Notes under the pieces: generated by a model | The model's database searches: none | What the model was told of the DNA's origin: nothing | The model's input: only the letters and a program-made list of their open reading frames with translations | Shown here: positions 29,201-37,143 of the stretch, piece after piece | Position numbering within the stretch: position 1 is the stretch's first letter | Layout: the number at the start of each line of letters is the position of its first letter | NCBI GenBank assembly: GCA_030606485.1 | Contig: JAUWGH010000013.1 | Span: 1-40,161 of the forward strand | Direction of reading: 5' to 3' | Length of the DNA stretch: 40,161 nucleotides | From: Promethearchaeota archaeon | GTDB lineage: Archaea > Asgardarchaeota > Lokiarchaeia > Sigyniarchaeales > SOKP01 | Position numbers and translations under genes: made by a program

Positions 29201-30631
29201 TATAAGAATAAACAATTGCGAAATTTTATTGAAAAACAAATAGAGAAATTAGGAAATGATTTCGGAAAATTAGTATCTCTATATGAATCTGCAATAAAAA
29301 ATAAATCTCTTAAAGTTAATATTTTAGAAATTCAAAATAGAATAGAAGATTTTAATACACGGCAATTAAATTTAGAAAGAAGTTACCAAAATGAAATTTT
29401 AAAAATTGGTATAAATATAAATAGAGATGATTTCTTAGCGAATAGAAATTTTTTCAATACTGAACTTAATAGATATAGAGATATTATTGATGAAATTAAC
29501 AAAAATACAATACTTTTTAATCAACTTATTAATTTCATCGGTGGAGTATTCAACTCTCTAAGAATCCAATTACGGGAATTAAATAAATCCTTTCAAGATG
29601 AAGCTGAAAAAATAAATGATTATGAGAAACTTTTAAATAATTTTAGCGGAAAAATCTTGAAATTATCTGAAACTATGAGAGTTTCTTTCAATAAAAATGA
29701 GCAAGAAATTAGCACCACGATGATCCAGAATGAAAGTTTAAAAATATTAAATTCTGAAATTCGAGAAGAGCTCGTTTTTAATAAAAATTTATTTAATAAA
29801 GAATTTGAAGAATTTAAGGAAAATGTATCAAAAAAATTAAACTTGATTAAAAATGACGCTTTAAAAGAGAATTTAATGCATTTTATAAATAGAAACCAGG
29901 TTCTACTTAATCAAATGCTAGGATCCTTAGAACGAAAAGTTGAAGATAAATTAGAAATTAAAGATTTTAAATCTACAAGTATTATGGTTCAAAGAAGGGT
30001 TAAGAAAATACGTGAAAAATTAAAATATATTGAAAATGAAACATCTAAACTTAAAAAAGAATTCAAAAAAGCATCTCCTACATTCAATACAAAAAATAAA
30101 TTTCTTTTTGATGATTTCAAACATTTTCTGCATGAGTATGATGAGATAATTAATGAGAAAATTAAAAAATTAGAGCAATTAATTCTAAAAAGCTATGTTG
30201 AAATTGTTATTAAAGCGGTAAAAGACGAATATATAACAATATCTTTTTTGGCGCACGAACTAAAAAATAAAAAAGATAAGATTCAAACATATATTATAAA
30301 TATGATTGGTGCTAATGAATTACCTGGAAAATATGACCCTGAACTTCAGATTTATTTTGAAAATCTTGAGATTATTGATAATCTAAACCCGGCTCAGCTA
30401 AAAGTAATTAAAACTACTAATTTTAAACTCTATGAATTTCTTAACCGGTTACGTTTTTTTACCAGTCAATATAGTTCCATACTTACTTTTATTGCCGCAA
30501 TTTTCACAATAACATTATCCCTTTATAATTTATCTGGGGGAAATCCATTAACAGTAATAATTCCTCTCTCTATTGCGATATTAATTACCTTATATCTTTT
30601 ATTAAGAAAGCAAAAAGAAGAGAAAATATGA
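26201..30631 (+). CDS. Giant toroid / coiled-coil / winged-helix membrane-anchored protein
   Basis: A 1,476-residue protein from a TTG; the ATG at 26219 (MAEVKDN) is an equally good start, six codons in. Residues 1-330 look like the alpha/alpha toroid of prenyltransferase/terpene-cyclase-type repeats: DNWSTFFALASLNLLGQLDA (about 126) and QQNDGGF (about 248), with a possible metal site C170, C175, C178. No catalytic motif of those enzymes is visible. Residues about 430-465 (RDLILLIEDLISHNFFQGRI) look like a winged helix; about 480-1330 is coiled coil. A second winged-helix-like region lies at about 1340-1395 (LAHELKNKKDKI, then ELPGKYDPE). Two hydrophobic segments (about 1427-1444 and 1449-1470) precede a basic tail (RKQKEEKI), so it is a tail-anchored protein with a huge cytosolic part. 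A membrane-scaffold or remodelling role is inference only. Confidence 0.7.
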   Translation: MVEHKNMAEVKDNSAYPYVSVFKKKPFRSFTFAIEEDIGNFFIPDYNKIVEFYRYFEKNLLNFKNLNLENIYWFLLLGKYLREDISINLKKIINFITGCEIFEENSLGFKFSPESKQRKPDNWSTFFALASLNLLGQLDAYLSTHPRENIKEKIINFIFKTRDKGRFVHCLNKNCTICQKTTPIRTSFFVIEALILLDFDIKLQQNVFLKYFNDLKKKYSIIFQLLSLKYFDLISDIETKHLKYLHQFQQNDGGFSFKENIGKINETFWIIYVLENYSWLLDYNRGRIYSFLSTKIKGLNHDYNSFNTLKLMDISKIILMCSFIWSKFIEEVERTAFRHLDINTSLDLNILKKELGINEGIPEILRYINQKYNFNLEILDNEIEFNNYLRNLTRENAYLAKSVYASIKNNSVIYLNKLLNDYKYNYPNKSKKIRDLILLIEDLISHNFFQGRILRKNMIFFSKYYLYKDKFIYEVIRIDSDINSEEIINEKFKLEEIKTDIYNIIIKLKDTPKKIKEEIKSLILVNEFDLAKERLKYNVKNALMEADFLNENIENSFSTDFKYINPNYQLSNEIVEWNKNYSEIRGKYFNLQNYFNEIFKEKENLKNFKLILNKLEDIIDKNEQKIYSLIDHFKNLFRESLEKSYSNEIVQQLLKVCEHLNSEIMKLDTQIYEISHKITSKEKSIQKVQKKVISKWISIKEDADTFIDYFLEGFKIYENDKNEMNEIEQSTSMMINELKNTVDLILKEKKYQLALEIIEEKTEKHLNEKLELVKNSQSKLKENMKSKRKLFLLLKKIQEDWNNLEQKIIAKIDNYRNSIEEKVIQERELEKLKEFDYFIKSNISILKEQIRKKENECEKDLNYQKLKINNLKSRIDKLSKEYSDLNEKVKNKVKQLTKIVVDFQEKSKLCMLSWNKFLDLFKNNLNDLKNKYTNEIIKQEILSTSSQSKTNLIKLDDLKKKLNLKCNVLIERINEMIEITKLDGELDENDKELLVHTDDYYKNKQLRNFIEKQIEKLGNDFGKLVSLYESAIKNKSLKVNILEIQNRIEDFNTRQLNLERSYQNEILKIGININRDDFLANRNFFNTELNRYRDIIDEINKNTILFNQLINFIGGVFNSLRIQLRELNKSFQDEAEKINDYEKLLNNFSGKILKLSETMRVSFNKNEQEISTTMIQNESLKILNSEIREELVFNKNLFNKEFEEFKENVSKKLNLIKNDALKENLMHFINRNQVLLNQMLGSLERKVEDKLEIKDFKSTSIMVQRRVKKIREKLKYIENETSKLKKEFKKASPTFNTKNKFLFDDFKHFLHEYDEIINEKIKKLEQLILKSYVEIVIKAVKDEYITISFLAHELKNKKDKIQTYIINMIGANELPGKYDPELQIYFENLEIIDNLNPAQLKVIKTTNFKLYEFLNRLRFFTSQYSSILTFIAAIFTITLSLYNLSGGNPLTVIIPLSIAILITLYLLLRKQKEEKI

Positions 30632-30652
30632 ATTAAAATTACATAAAATTTT

Positions 30653-32200
30653 TTATACGTTTACTTTTCTTGCTTGCTCAATCACTTTCATTGGTGATTG
30701 TTGTACCGTTAAATCTTCATACATATTGTTTTCTTTTAATTGAGAGCTAATTACATCTCCAGAAACTCCCATAGTACGAAGCATTTGGTAACCATTTCTT
30801 ATTACTGCTTTAATGAATCTAGGGACTTGGGGAAGCATCCAATTGAATTTGGAAAATGGATTAATATAACGTTTTGCTATCATTTTGAGCCAATCTCTGC
30901 CCATATAATAATCAGCATAAGCTTCTGCCACTAACCCATACATCTCTTGATTGCTTAATTGTTCTGTTCTCATCATAGCATGGAAGAGATCGTAGTACTT
31001 ATAGTTGTTGGTTGTAATCATATTTTTACTCTTCATCTCGTCGTAAAAGGGAGTGCCAGGAAAGGCGGTAATTGGTGTAAATTGTACAAAAGTCAAATTA
31101 AGCGATTTTGTGAATGAAATATTTTGACGGACCATTTCTTTGGTTTCACCAGGATAGCCAATTATTACACCTCCAAAAATAGAAATACCATGATCTTGCA
31201 GCATTTTAACAACTTTTATTATTTTAGCAGGTGTAGTATTTATTTTACCCATAGCATCAAGGCTTTGTTGATGAACAGATTCAATGCCAAGAAATACTTG
31301 TCTCATACCTGCTTTTTGCATAAGATCAACTAACCATGGATTTTGGTAAAGTGTATCGACTCTTGATTGGCAGCTAAAATAAAATTTATTTGGAAACCCC
31401 GTCTGGATAATAGTATCTAAAATTTTTTTGGTACGTTTAGCTTTAATAGTAAAATTATCTTCACAGAAAAAAATAAAATTATGACCCAAATTCACATCAT
31501 ATATTTCTTGCATGATTCTTTTTACGCTTTTAGTTCGATATGAGATATGGTGGATGGGATCTTTCCACATTTTAATGATACAACAAAATTTACACGAGTG
31601 GGGGCATCCTCTTGATGTTTCAAGTTGAGCCACTCTTGTACCTAAATAAATATACTTTTTCCATTTTAATAAATCTCTTCTAGGCATAGGAAAATTATCT
31701 AAGTTCGTTTCTAATCTGCGATCCTTATTATGAATAACTTTCCCATTATTATTTTTATAGGAAACACCATCTATTTCTTTTAATGCTACTTGATTTAGAT
31801 TTCCATCAATATAATCAATTATTTCTTTAAAAGTATGCTCACCTTCACCCCGAATTGCATAGTCAACGGATTGATGTTTAGCTACATAATCCGGATCGAG
31901 TGTTGGATGATATCCGCCAATAATTGTTGTACAACCCTGTTCTTTGGCCATTTGTGCAACTTCAAACGCGTGATCTATTTGGGGTGTCATACTTGTAATC
32001 GCAACAACATCATGACGGTTTAATTCGCGTCGAAATCTTTTTTCTTTAAATTTATCAATTTTGAAATCAAATAATTTTGCGTCATGTTCAGGAACCATAG
32101 CTGCGATTGAAATAAGACTCAGTGGGGGACCTTTAATGATCGCATCAAGCCCAGATTCGAGTCGAGCTGGATTAACATATAAGATTCTCATACTACTCAA
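30653..32200 (-). CDS. B12-binding-domain radical SAM enzyme
   Basis: A 515-residue enzyme. The N-terminal cobalamin-binding Rossmann-like domain spans about 1-170 and includes DVVAITSMTPQ (64-74) and IIGGYHPTLDPD (93-104); its DxHxxG motif is absent, as in most radical SAM versions. The radical SAM CxxxCxxC motif is TSRGCPHSCKFCC at 195-207 (Cys199, Cys203, Cys206), followed by a TIM-barrel region with FCEDNFT. The C-terminal 130 residues, after the barrel, are unassigned. It belongs to the BchE/HpnP-like class that methylates or cyclises unreactive carbons. The substrate is unknown; neighbours are the giant coiled-coil gene (convergent) and the Fe-S subunit of module 3. Confidence 0.9.
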   Translation of the reverse strand: MSSMRILYVNPARLESGLDAIIKGPPLSLISIAAMVPEHDAKLFDFKIDKFKEKRFRRELNRHDVVAITSMTPQIDHAFEVAQMAKEQGCTTIIGGYHPTLDPDYVAKHQSVDYAIRGEGEHTFKEIIDYIDGNLNQVALKEIDGVSYKNNNGKVIHNKDRRLETNLDNFPMPRRDLLKWKKYIYLGTRVAQLETSRGCPHSCKFCCIIKMWKDPIHHISYRTKSVKRIMQEIYDVNLGHNFIFFCEDNFTIKAKRTKKILDTIIQTGFPNKFYFSCQSRVDTLYQNPWLVDLMQKAGMRQVFLGIESVHQQSLDAMGKINTTPAKIIKVVKMLQDHGISIFGGVIIGYPGETKEMVRQNISFTKSLNLTFVQFTPITAFPGTPFYDEMKSKNMITTNNYKYYDLFHAMMRTEQLSNQEMYGLVAEAYADYYMGRDWLKMIAKRYINPFSKFNWMLPQVPRFIKAVIRNGYQMLRTMGVSGDVISSQLKENNMYEDLTVQQSPMKVIEQARKVNV

Positions 32201-32308
32201 AATATTATTTGTTTGTTAAATCTACATAAAAATCAATTTACTTAGAACATAGTAGTTAAAAAAAGTATTTAAACTTGTCTGTTCTACATACCCTTATAAA
32301 TAAAATTA

Positions 32309-32328
32309 GAAAAAAAAGAAAAAAAAAG
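32309..32328 (-). terminator. T-tract after module 3
   Basis: On the minus strand two runs of eight and seven T, separated by one C, start 20 bases after the stop of the Fe-S subunit gene. This suits the end of the SCP2/FAD/Fe-S operon. No strong hairpin precedes it, as is common in archaea. Confidence 0.45.
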
Positions 32329-32347
32329 GTTTGTAAAGTTCTATTCT

Positions 32348-33526
32348 CTAAATTTCAACGTCATACTCTAATTGGTCGATAATTTCTATTAGATCTAAGA
32401 TTTCAAACCCCATATTAAATTTTTCATTTGCATCGCTTAAATTGGTTCTACAAAATGGACATGTTGAAGATACAATAGATGCCCCAGTTTCTTTTGCTTC
32501 TTCTAATCTTTCCTGTGATATTTCAACGGACCAATCTGGATATCCAATCTTAACACCTCCTCCAGCACCGCAACACCATGCATGATTCCGATTTCGTCTC
32601 ATTTCTACAAAATTTATTCCAGGAATCTGTTTATAAACATCTCTTGGGATTTCATATATACCAGAATGTCTACCTAAATGACATGGATCGTGATAGGTCA
32701 CAGTTTTATTGTAATTTGATTTGAATTTTAATTTACCTTTTTCTATTAATTCCTTAAGCAGTTCACAAGTATGATATAGTTTAAAATCATATACAATACC
32801 AAATTTTTTAAAATCATTCTTTAATGTTCGATAACACCCAGCACAGGAAGTAATTACCTTAGTTGCACCCGCTTCTTTTATCTTTTCTATGTTATAATTC
32901 ATAAATTCTTTTGAAATCGAGATTTGACCCGTTCTTATCATGGGAGAAGTGCAACAATGCTCATCGATTAATGTAAAATTAATACTTGCCTTTTTGAGAA
33001 AGTTTAATGTTGCATCTCTTAAGGATTGTTGGCGATAATTTGAAGTGCATCCAATATAATATACCCATTCTGCTTTATCGGGTAAATCATATTTTTTCTT
33101 TAGCTCTTCATTATCAGAATTTGGTTCATCATAAGGATTAAATTTTTTAATAGCTCGCTCAATTAATTTTTCTTGGTTTTGGGCTGGACCAATATGTTTG
33201 ACTGCTAACTCTCTCAAGGCTTCTATCATATCAACAATATAATCTGCATGTGGTGCTTGACATGCATCCATACACGCTCCGCAAGTAGGACATGCAAAAA
33301 TGGCATCTTTTAATTCATCATTCCATTCTAAATCTCCATTTAATAACCCCCTTATAGTTCTTATCTTACCAGATGCCCAAAATGATTCAAATAGGAATTT
33401 TTCACCTGAAGGACATGATGGTTCAAAAGTCTTATAACTATATTTGCACGTACTACATTTTATACACCGCTCAAAAGCCATTTCTAGATACTCTTTCCCC
33501 ATTAAACTATTATCTATTTCTACCAT
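32348..33526 (-). CDS. HdrD/GlcF-like Fe-S subunit with two CCG domains (module 3)
   Basis: A 392-residue subunit, the shortest of the three copies. Its ferredoxin-type motifs are C21, C24, C27, C38 and C79, C82, C85, C89. The first CCG domain has CTSN, HCCTSP (Thr in place of the Gly of CCG) and CAGC; the second has HDPCHLGRH, WCCGAGGG and CPFC. The start directly follows the stop of the FAD-oxidase gene, with GGGAGGTG inside that gene's end, so the two are translationally coupled. It is the last gene of the SCP2/FAD/Fe-S operon. It should accept electrons from the FAD subunit. Confidence 0.9.
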   Translation of the reverse strand: MVEIDNSLMGKEYLEMAFERCIKCSTCKYSYKTFEPSCPSGEKFLFESFWASGKIRTIRGLLNGDLEWNDELKDAIFACPTCGACMDACQAPHADYIVDMIEALRELAVKHIGPAQNQEKLIERAIKKFNPYDEPNSDNEELKKKYDLPDKAEWVYYIGCTSNYRQQSLRDATLNFLKKASINFTLIDEHCCTSPMIRTGQISISKEFMNYNIEKIKEAGATKVITSCAGCYRTLKNDFKKFGIVYDFKLYHTCELLKELIEKGKLKFKSNYNKTVTYHDPCHLGRHSGIYEIPRDVYKQIPGINFVEMRRNRNHAWCCGAGGGVKIGYPDWSVEISQERLEEAKETGASIVSSTCPFCRTNLSDANEKFNMGFEILDLIEIIDQLEYDVEI

Positions 33527-35002
33527 TTATGTATTCCACCTCCCTGGATTAAAGATACCATTTGGATCCATACATTTTTTTATTTTTTCAAATAAGTTTA
33601 ACCAGCCAGGATTAATTTTTTTACGCATTTTTTCCGTCATCCAGGCAGGTGTTTTATAAGGGATACAACCCAATTCTAAACAAGTATCAACGATTTCTTC
33701 TAATAACTTATGAATTCTTTCCTCATCTTTAAATTTATCAAAGCGTATTATTGGTCTAAATATGCAATAATGTGAATATTTCATGCTTTTCATGTATAGG
33801 TACAACGGAACATTATATTTTTTAAAAAGTTTATCTACTTTTTGTGATAATTCTTCTATTTTATGAGAGGGAGCATAACTACCAAACCATGTTAAACCAG
33901 AATATTCAAATAAAGATAAAACCATTGATGGTAAATCTACTAAACTACGAAGTCTTAAGTTAAATAATTTTACAAATTCATCAAAATCTATTGAATATAC
34001 TCTAATACCTTTTTGTTTAATTTTCTCAACTGTATTTAAATATATCTCCTTTTTTGCTTTATATTCATTCTCTGTATGAGCCGTAATTATGGAAATCGAC
34101 ATCATTCTTGGCTCTCCAGGAAATGTTTTAGGTTCCGGAATTCCACAGCACATTTTAACTATTTCAATGCTTCCAAGGGCAATATCATCAATAACCTCCG
34201 TTCTTCCAATTTCTCTACTAATTTCTCCTACATCCTCCAAATTAAAAATTATTAATGCTTCAGATTTACGAATTGATTTCTTTGGCCATAATTGAACTGC
34301 ACATTTTGTTATTAATCCGGTCATACCTTGCCAATTTACAAATAATCCCATTAAATCGGGCATTGGATAACGACTCCACCAACTATCGGGGTCAGCTTCC
34401 TCTTTCCCATAAAAACATGAACCTATCCGTGCGATGTCGCCATCAACTGTAATAACTTCTAAACCGTTAATAGAATCCCCCATTGATCCGATTTTACATG
34501 ACAAATTATTCATACCGCTTAACATAACATTTCCTACTACACCTGCATAGGGTGGTGCAAAAGGATAATTATATCTAAGGTGCGGATAATTTTCATCTAA
34601 ATGCTTCTTTAATTGTCCAAATGTCACTCCGGGTTCTAGTAAAGCATACATCATATTTTCATTTATATGTAAGATTTTATTCATTTTTTTACCGAAATCT
34701 ACGATAATTCCTCCCCGTTCCGGTATTGTGAGGCCTCCAACATTATTTCCAGAGATATAGGGAACAATAGGGATTACATTTTGATTACAATATTTAACTA
34801 ACTCTACTAATTGTTCTTTATTTTCTGGGATTACAACAAAATCCGGCATATTCGGAGCGCATTCGGTCATATCGTAAGAATAAGGATATAAATCAACACT
34901 TTTACTTGATACATTCTCCTTTCCAAAAATTTCAACTAACTTTTTATAAACTTCTTCTTTATTGACTTTTTCAAAAATATTTGTTTCTTTTGAGATTGTC
35001 AT
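33527..35002 (-). CDS. GlcD-like FAD-linked oxidase subunit (module 3)
   Basis: A 491-residue VAO/PCMH-fold flavoprotein. The FAD-binding region has PYISGNNVGG (81-90), VDFGKKMNKI, EPGVTFGQLKKHL and APPYAGVVGN. The C-terminus ends KKCMDPNGIFNPGRWNT. It differs clearly from the module 1 and 2 copies in the flavin loops, so the substrate probably differs too. Translation starts 12 bases after the SCP2 gene; an AGGGGT Shine-Dalgarno lies close to the SCP2 stop. Pairing with a lipid-carrier-like SCP2 domain suggests a hydrophobic substrate, which is inference. Confidence 0.88.
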   Translation of the reverse strand: MTISKETNIFEKVNKEEVYKKLVEIFGKENVSSKSVDLYPYSYDMTECAPNMPDFVVIPENKEQLVELVKYCNQNVIPIVPYISGNNVGGLTIPERGGIIVDFGKKMNKILHINENMMYALLEPGVTFGQLKKHLDENYPHLRYNYPFAPPYAGVVGNVMLSGMNNLSCKIGSMGDSINGLEVITVDGDIARIGSCFYGKEEADPDSWWSRYPMPDLMGLFVNWQGMTGLITKCAVQLWPKKSIRKSEALIIFNLEDVGEISREIGRTEVIDDIALGSIEIVKMCCGIPEPKTFPGEPRMMSISIITAHTENEYKAKKEIYLNTVEKIKQKGIRVYSIDFDEFVKLFNLRLRSLVDLPSMVLSLFEYSGLTWFGSYAPSHKIEELSQKVDKLFKKYNVPLYLYMKSMKYSHYCIFRPIIRFDKFKDEERIHKLLEEIVDTCLELGCIPYKTPAWMTEKMRKKINPGWLNLFEKIKKCMDPNGIFNPGRWNT

Positions 35003-35014
35003 AAATTTTACCCC

Positions 35015-35437
35015 TTACCTGGTTTTCTTATTCAATTCAAAATAATTGGTATTAGGTTCCGCTGCAACCATTTGCATAGAAACCATAAAAATGTTATAGA
35101 ATCTAACCATTAAATCACTATCATCACCTAATCCTTCCATCTCCATTAATCCTTCTCCCACCCCAAGAAGGGGATCTTCCCGACCATAAGCAAAATCCAG
35201 CATAGTTTGCAAGTTAAGCTTTACTTTCATATCAGCCTTATCAGATTCTCCTATCTCGAACTTTATCATATTACCATCAAAGATAACAGTCAATGGATAA
35301 AATGGTTCTATATGAATAACAATTTTCTTATTCCAGTTAGAGACAAGTTCAATGAATTCTTCTTCATTTTTTCTATAGCTAAAAATGTTATGCAAGGATA
35401 TCGAAATTAAATCCTCGGGTTTTTGTATAGAAATCAT
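35015..35437 (-). CDS. SCP2 sterol-carrier-like lipid-binding protein
   Basis: A 140-residue stand-alone SCP2-fold domain. The strands VIHIEPFYPLTVIFDGNMIKFEIGESDKADMKVKLNLQTM match the first beta sheet and the conserved Leu/Met-rich helix of the fold (long run given by motif only: HIEPFYP about 42-48, DFAYGRED about 82-89, GLMEMEGL about 97-104). SCP2 domains bind acyl chains, acyl-CoA or other hydrophobic ligands. It is the first gene of an operon with FAD/Fe-S module 3, so it may deliver or hold the oxidised substrate. No signal peptide. Divergent from the ACS-like gene with 85 bases between them. Confidence 0.78.
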   Translation of the reverse strand: MISIQKPEDLISISLHNIFSYRKNEEEFIELVSNWNKKIVIHIEPFYPLTVIFDGNMIKFEIGESDKADMKVKLNLQTMLDFAYGREDPLLGVGEGLMEMEGLGDDSDLMVRFYNIFMVSMQMVAAEPNTNYFELNKKTR

Positions 35438-35522
35438 TTTTTAATCACATTAATTTTGGTAAATATTATTTATGTTATTATTTGATATTAGTTATAATTA
35501 ATATTATATTTTTATTAAGTAT

Positions 35523-36302
35523 TTGAAAAGTGAAATAAAAATAGAATACTTGCAAAATCTAAGGAAAATCATTGAAGATATTGAGACTAATAATGAAAAT
35601 ATTAAAATTTATGATTCTCCTCAAAATCTATCAGAATATTTGAAAACAATGGAGATAGGCGTTAAACTAGACGCATTTAATGAGATTATTTTGGAGGAGG
35701 AAACTCAGATTGAATTAGGAGGCATTAATAAATACTCTACTTCTGTAATTTATCCATTATCCAATAAAAATAACATTCAAAATGGACAAATAACATTAAT
35801 TGGTCCCGAAATTCAAGAGATCCGAGAAAATAATATCGATTTTGGTCAAATAATAATTATTGGAGGAAAAAAGATATCAGAATCTCATTACAATGATTTC
35901 CAGAGATTGCAATTTATTTCAGATGGAATACAGGGGTTCATGATTCGCTCCATTCCTCGAAGGTTTTGGTGCAGAATAAGTAAAGATGTGATTAAGAAAG
36001 GTTTTTCATTTAATTTATTGGGAAATTCAATTATCTATCTATTCAAAAAACAATTTCCAGAGTTAATAGAAGCTGTAGAGATAATTTTTATAAGCGCGAA
36101 TGAGCTAAATATCAAAAAATTTGAACCAGTTATTTCAAAAATTAGAGAAATATATAAAAGAAATTGGGCTAAAAAAATTGAAGAATGGAAAGAACGTGTA
36201 GATTGTAATTATGATTGGATCTGTGATGTGTGTCCTTATAACGAAACATGTTATAATATTTCAGATATATATGAGCTAAGAAAAAATATTGAATTCGACT
36301 AA
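35523..36302 (+). CDS. Truncated acetyl-CoA synthase beta (CdhC/AcsB)-like protein
   Basis: A 259-residue protein from a TTG. It resembles the N-terminal half of archaeal CdhC: VELGG-type strand (IELGGINK, 63-70), ITLIGPEI (90-97), GQIIIIGG (108-115), IQGFMIRS (136-143), RRFWCRISKDVIKKGF (146-161) and the GNSIIYLFKKQFPELIEAVEIIFI stretch that matches the CoA-binding part. A Cys group follows, C228, C234, C237, C243 (CDVCPYNETC), at the place of the A-cluster's first ligands, which are C-x2-C-x8-C in CdhC. The CDS then stops: the later Cys and the CGC distal-nickel motif are missing, so a working A-cluster is not expected. It is 14 bases upstream of a CooC-like ATPase. No CODH genes are nearby. 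Confidence 0.72.
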   Translation: MKSEIKIEYLQNLRKIIEDIETNNENIKIYDSPQNLSEYLKTMEIGVKLDAFNEIILEEETQIELGGINKYSTSVIYPLSNKNNIQNGQITLIGPEIQEIRENNIDFGQIIIIGGKKISESHYNDFQRLQFISDGIQGFMIRSIPRRFWCRISKDVIKKGFSFNLLGNSIIYLFKKQFPELIEAVEIIFISANELNIKKFEPVISKIREIYKRNWAKKIEEWKERVDCNYDWICDVCPYNETCYNISDIYELRKNIEFD

Positions 36303-36316
36303 TTAAAAAAATTATT

Positions 36317-37117
36317 ATGAGCCAAAAAAAACCTTATATTATAGCAGTTATAGGAAAGGGTGGTTCAGGAAAATCAGTATTTTGCGCCATCTCAATAATG
36401 ATAATTGCTAATATGAAAAGATTTAAATTATTTGCTGTTGATGCAGACCCAACTCATTCTCATTTATCTGATCTTCTTGATGTGAAAATTGATAAAAGTT
36501 TAGAAGCAATCAGGAAGGAAATTATTAAAACTGCAGCACAAGGAAGGGAATCTGGAAAAATAAAATTGGCAGAAGACATAGATTATTTAGTTTATAATGC
36601 AATCGTTGAAAATAAAGATTTCTCCTTATTAGCTGTAGGACTGCCCGAAGGTCCTGGATGTTTTTGTCCAGCAAATAGTTTACTGAAAAAAGTAATATCT
36701 TCAATATCTTTGGATTTTGATATAGTTCTAATTGATTGTGAAGCCGGTTTAGAACAAATAAGTAGAGAAGTAATCAGCAATGTGGACACAATAGTAATAA
36801 TATCAGACATTTCAGTTAGGAGTATAGAAACCGCTAAAACCCTACTTCAAAACTCTAAAAAATTTACAAAATATAAACATATCGGCATTGTCGTTAATAG
36901 AGTTCGAGGAGATATATCTTTTCTAAGAAAAAAAATTAATGATATGAATATACCTACTTTTGGAGAAATCCCCGAAGATGATAATGTTATAAAATTAGAT
37001 ATTGAAGGTAAATCAATGAGAAATTTATCCTTTGATACATCAATATATAAAAGTATTGAGAAAATTATACAGAAAGTTTTAGATTTCAGGGTATCATTAA
37101 AAGATTTAAAGATATAA
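36317..37117 (+). CDS. CooC/AcsF-like nickel-insertion-type ATPase
   Basis: A 266-residue ATPase of the MinD/CooC (SIMIBI) class. The deviant Walker A is GKGGSGKS (13-20), with the DADP motif at 42-45. The CxC metal motif is GPGCFC (Cys115, Cys117) and a Walker B-type LIDCEAGLEQISR (138-150) matches the CooC family's xxEAGLEHLxR signature. CooC and AcsF load nickel into CODH and acetyl-CoA synthase, using a dimer bridged by the CxC. It lies 14 bases after the ACS-like gene, so the pair is very likely an operon. It keeps all the motifs needed for activity, which argues that its partner still takes up a metal. Confidence 0.88.
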   Translation: MSQKKPYIIAVIGKGGSGKSVFCAISIMIIANMKRFKLFAVDADPTHSHLSDLLDVKIDKSLEAIRKEIIKTAAQGRESGKIKLAEDIDYLVYNAIVENKDFSLLAVGLPEGPGCFCPANSLLKKVISSISLDFDIVLIDCEAGLEQISREVISNVDTIVIISDISVRSIETAKTLLQNSKKFTKYKHIGIVVNRVRGDISFLRKKINDMNIPTFGEIPEDDNVIKLDIEGKSMRNLSFDTSIYKSIEKIIQKVLDFRVSLKDLKI

Positions 37118-37143
37118 TTAAAAAAAAAATTATAAGATATATT

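Noticed and set aside
35523-37117. A complete CODH/ACS locus
   Set aside because: Only a half-length ACS-like protein and a CooC-like ATPase are present; CODH subunits and corrinoid protein genes are not seen.
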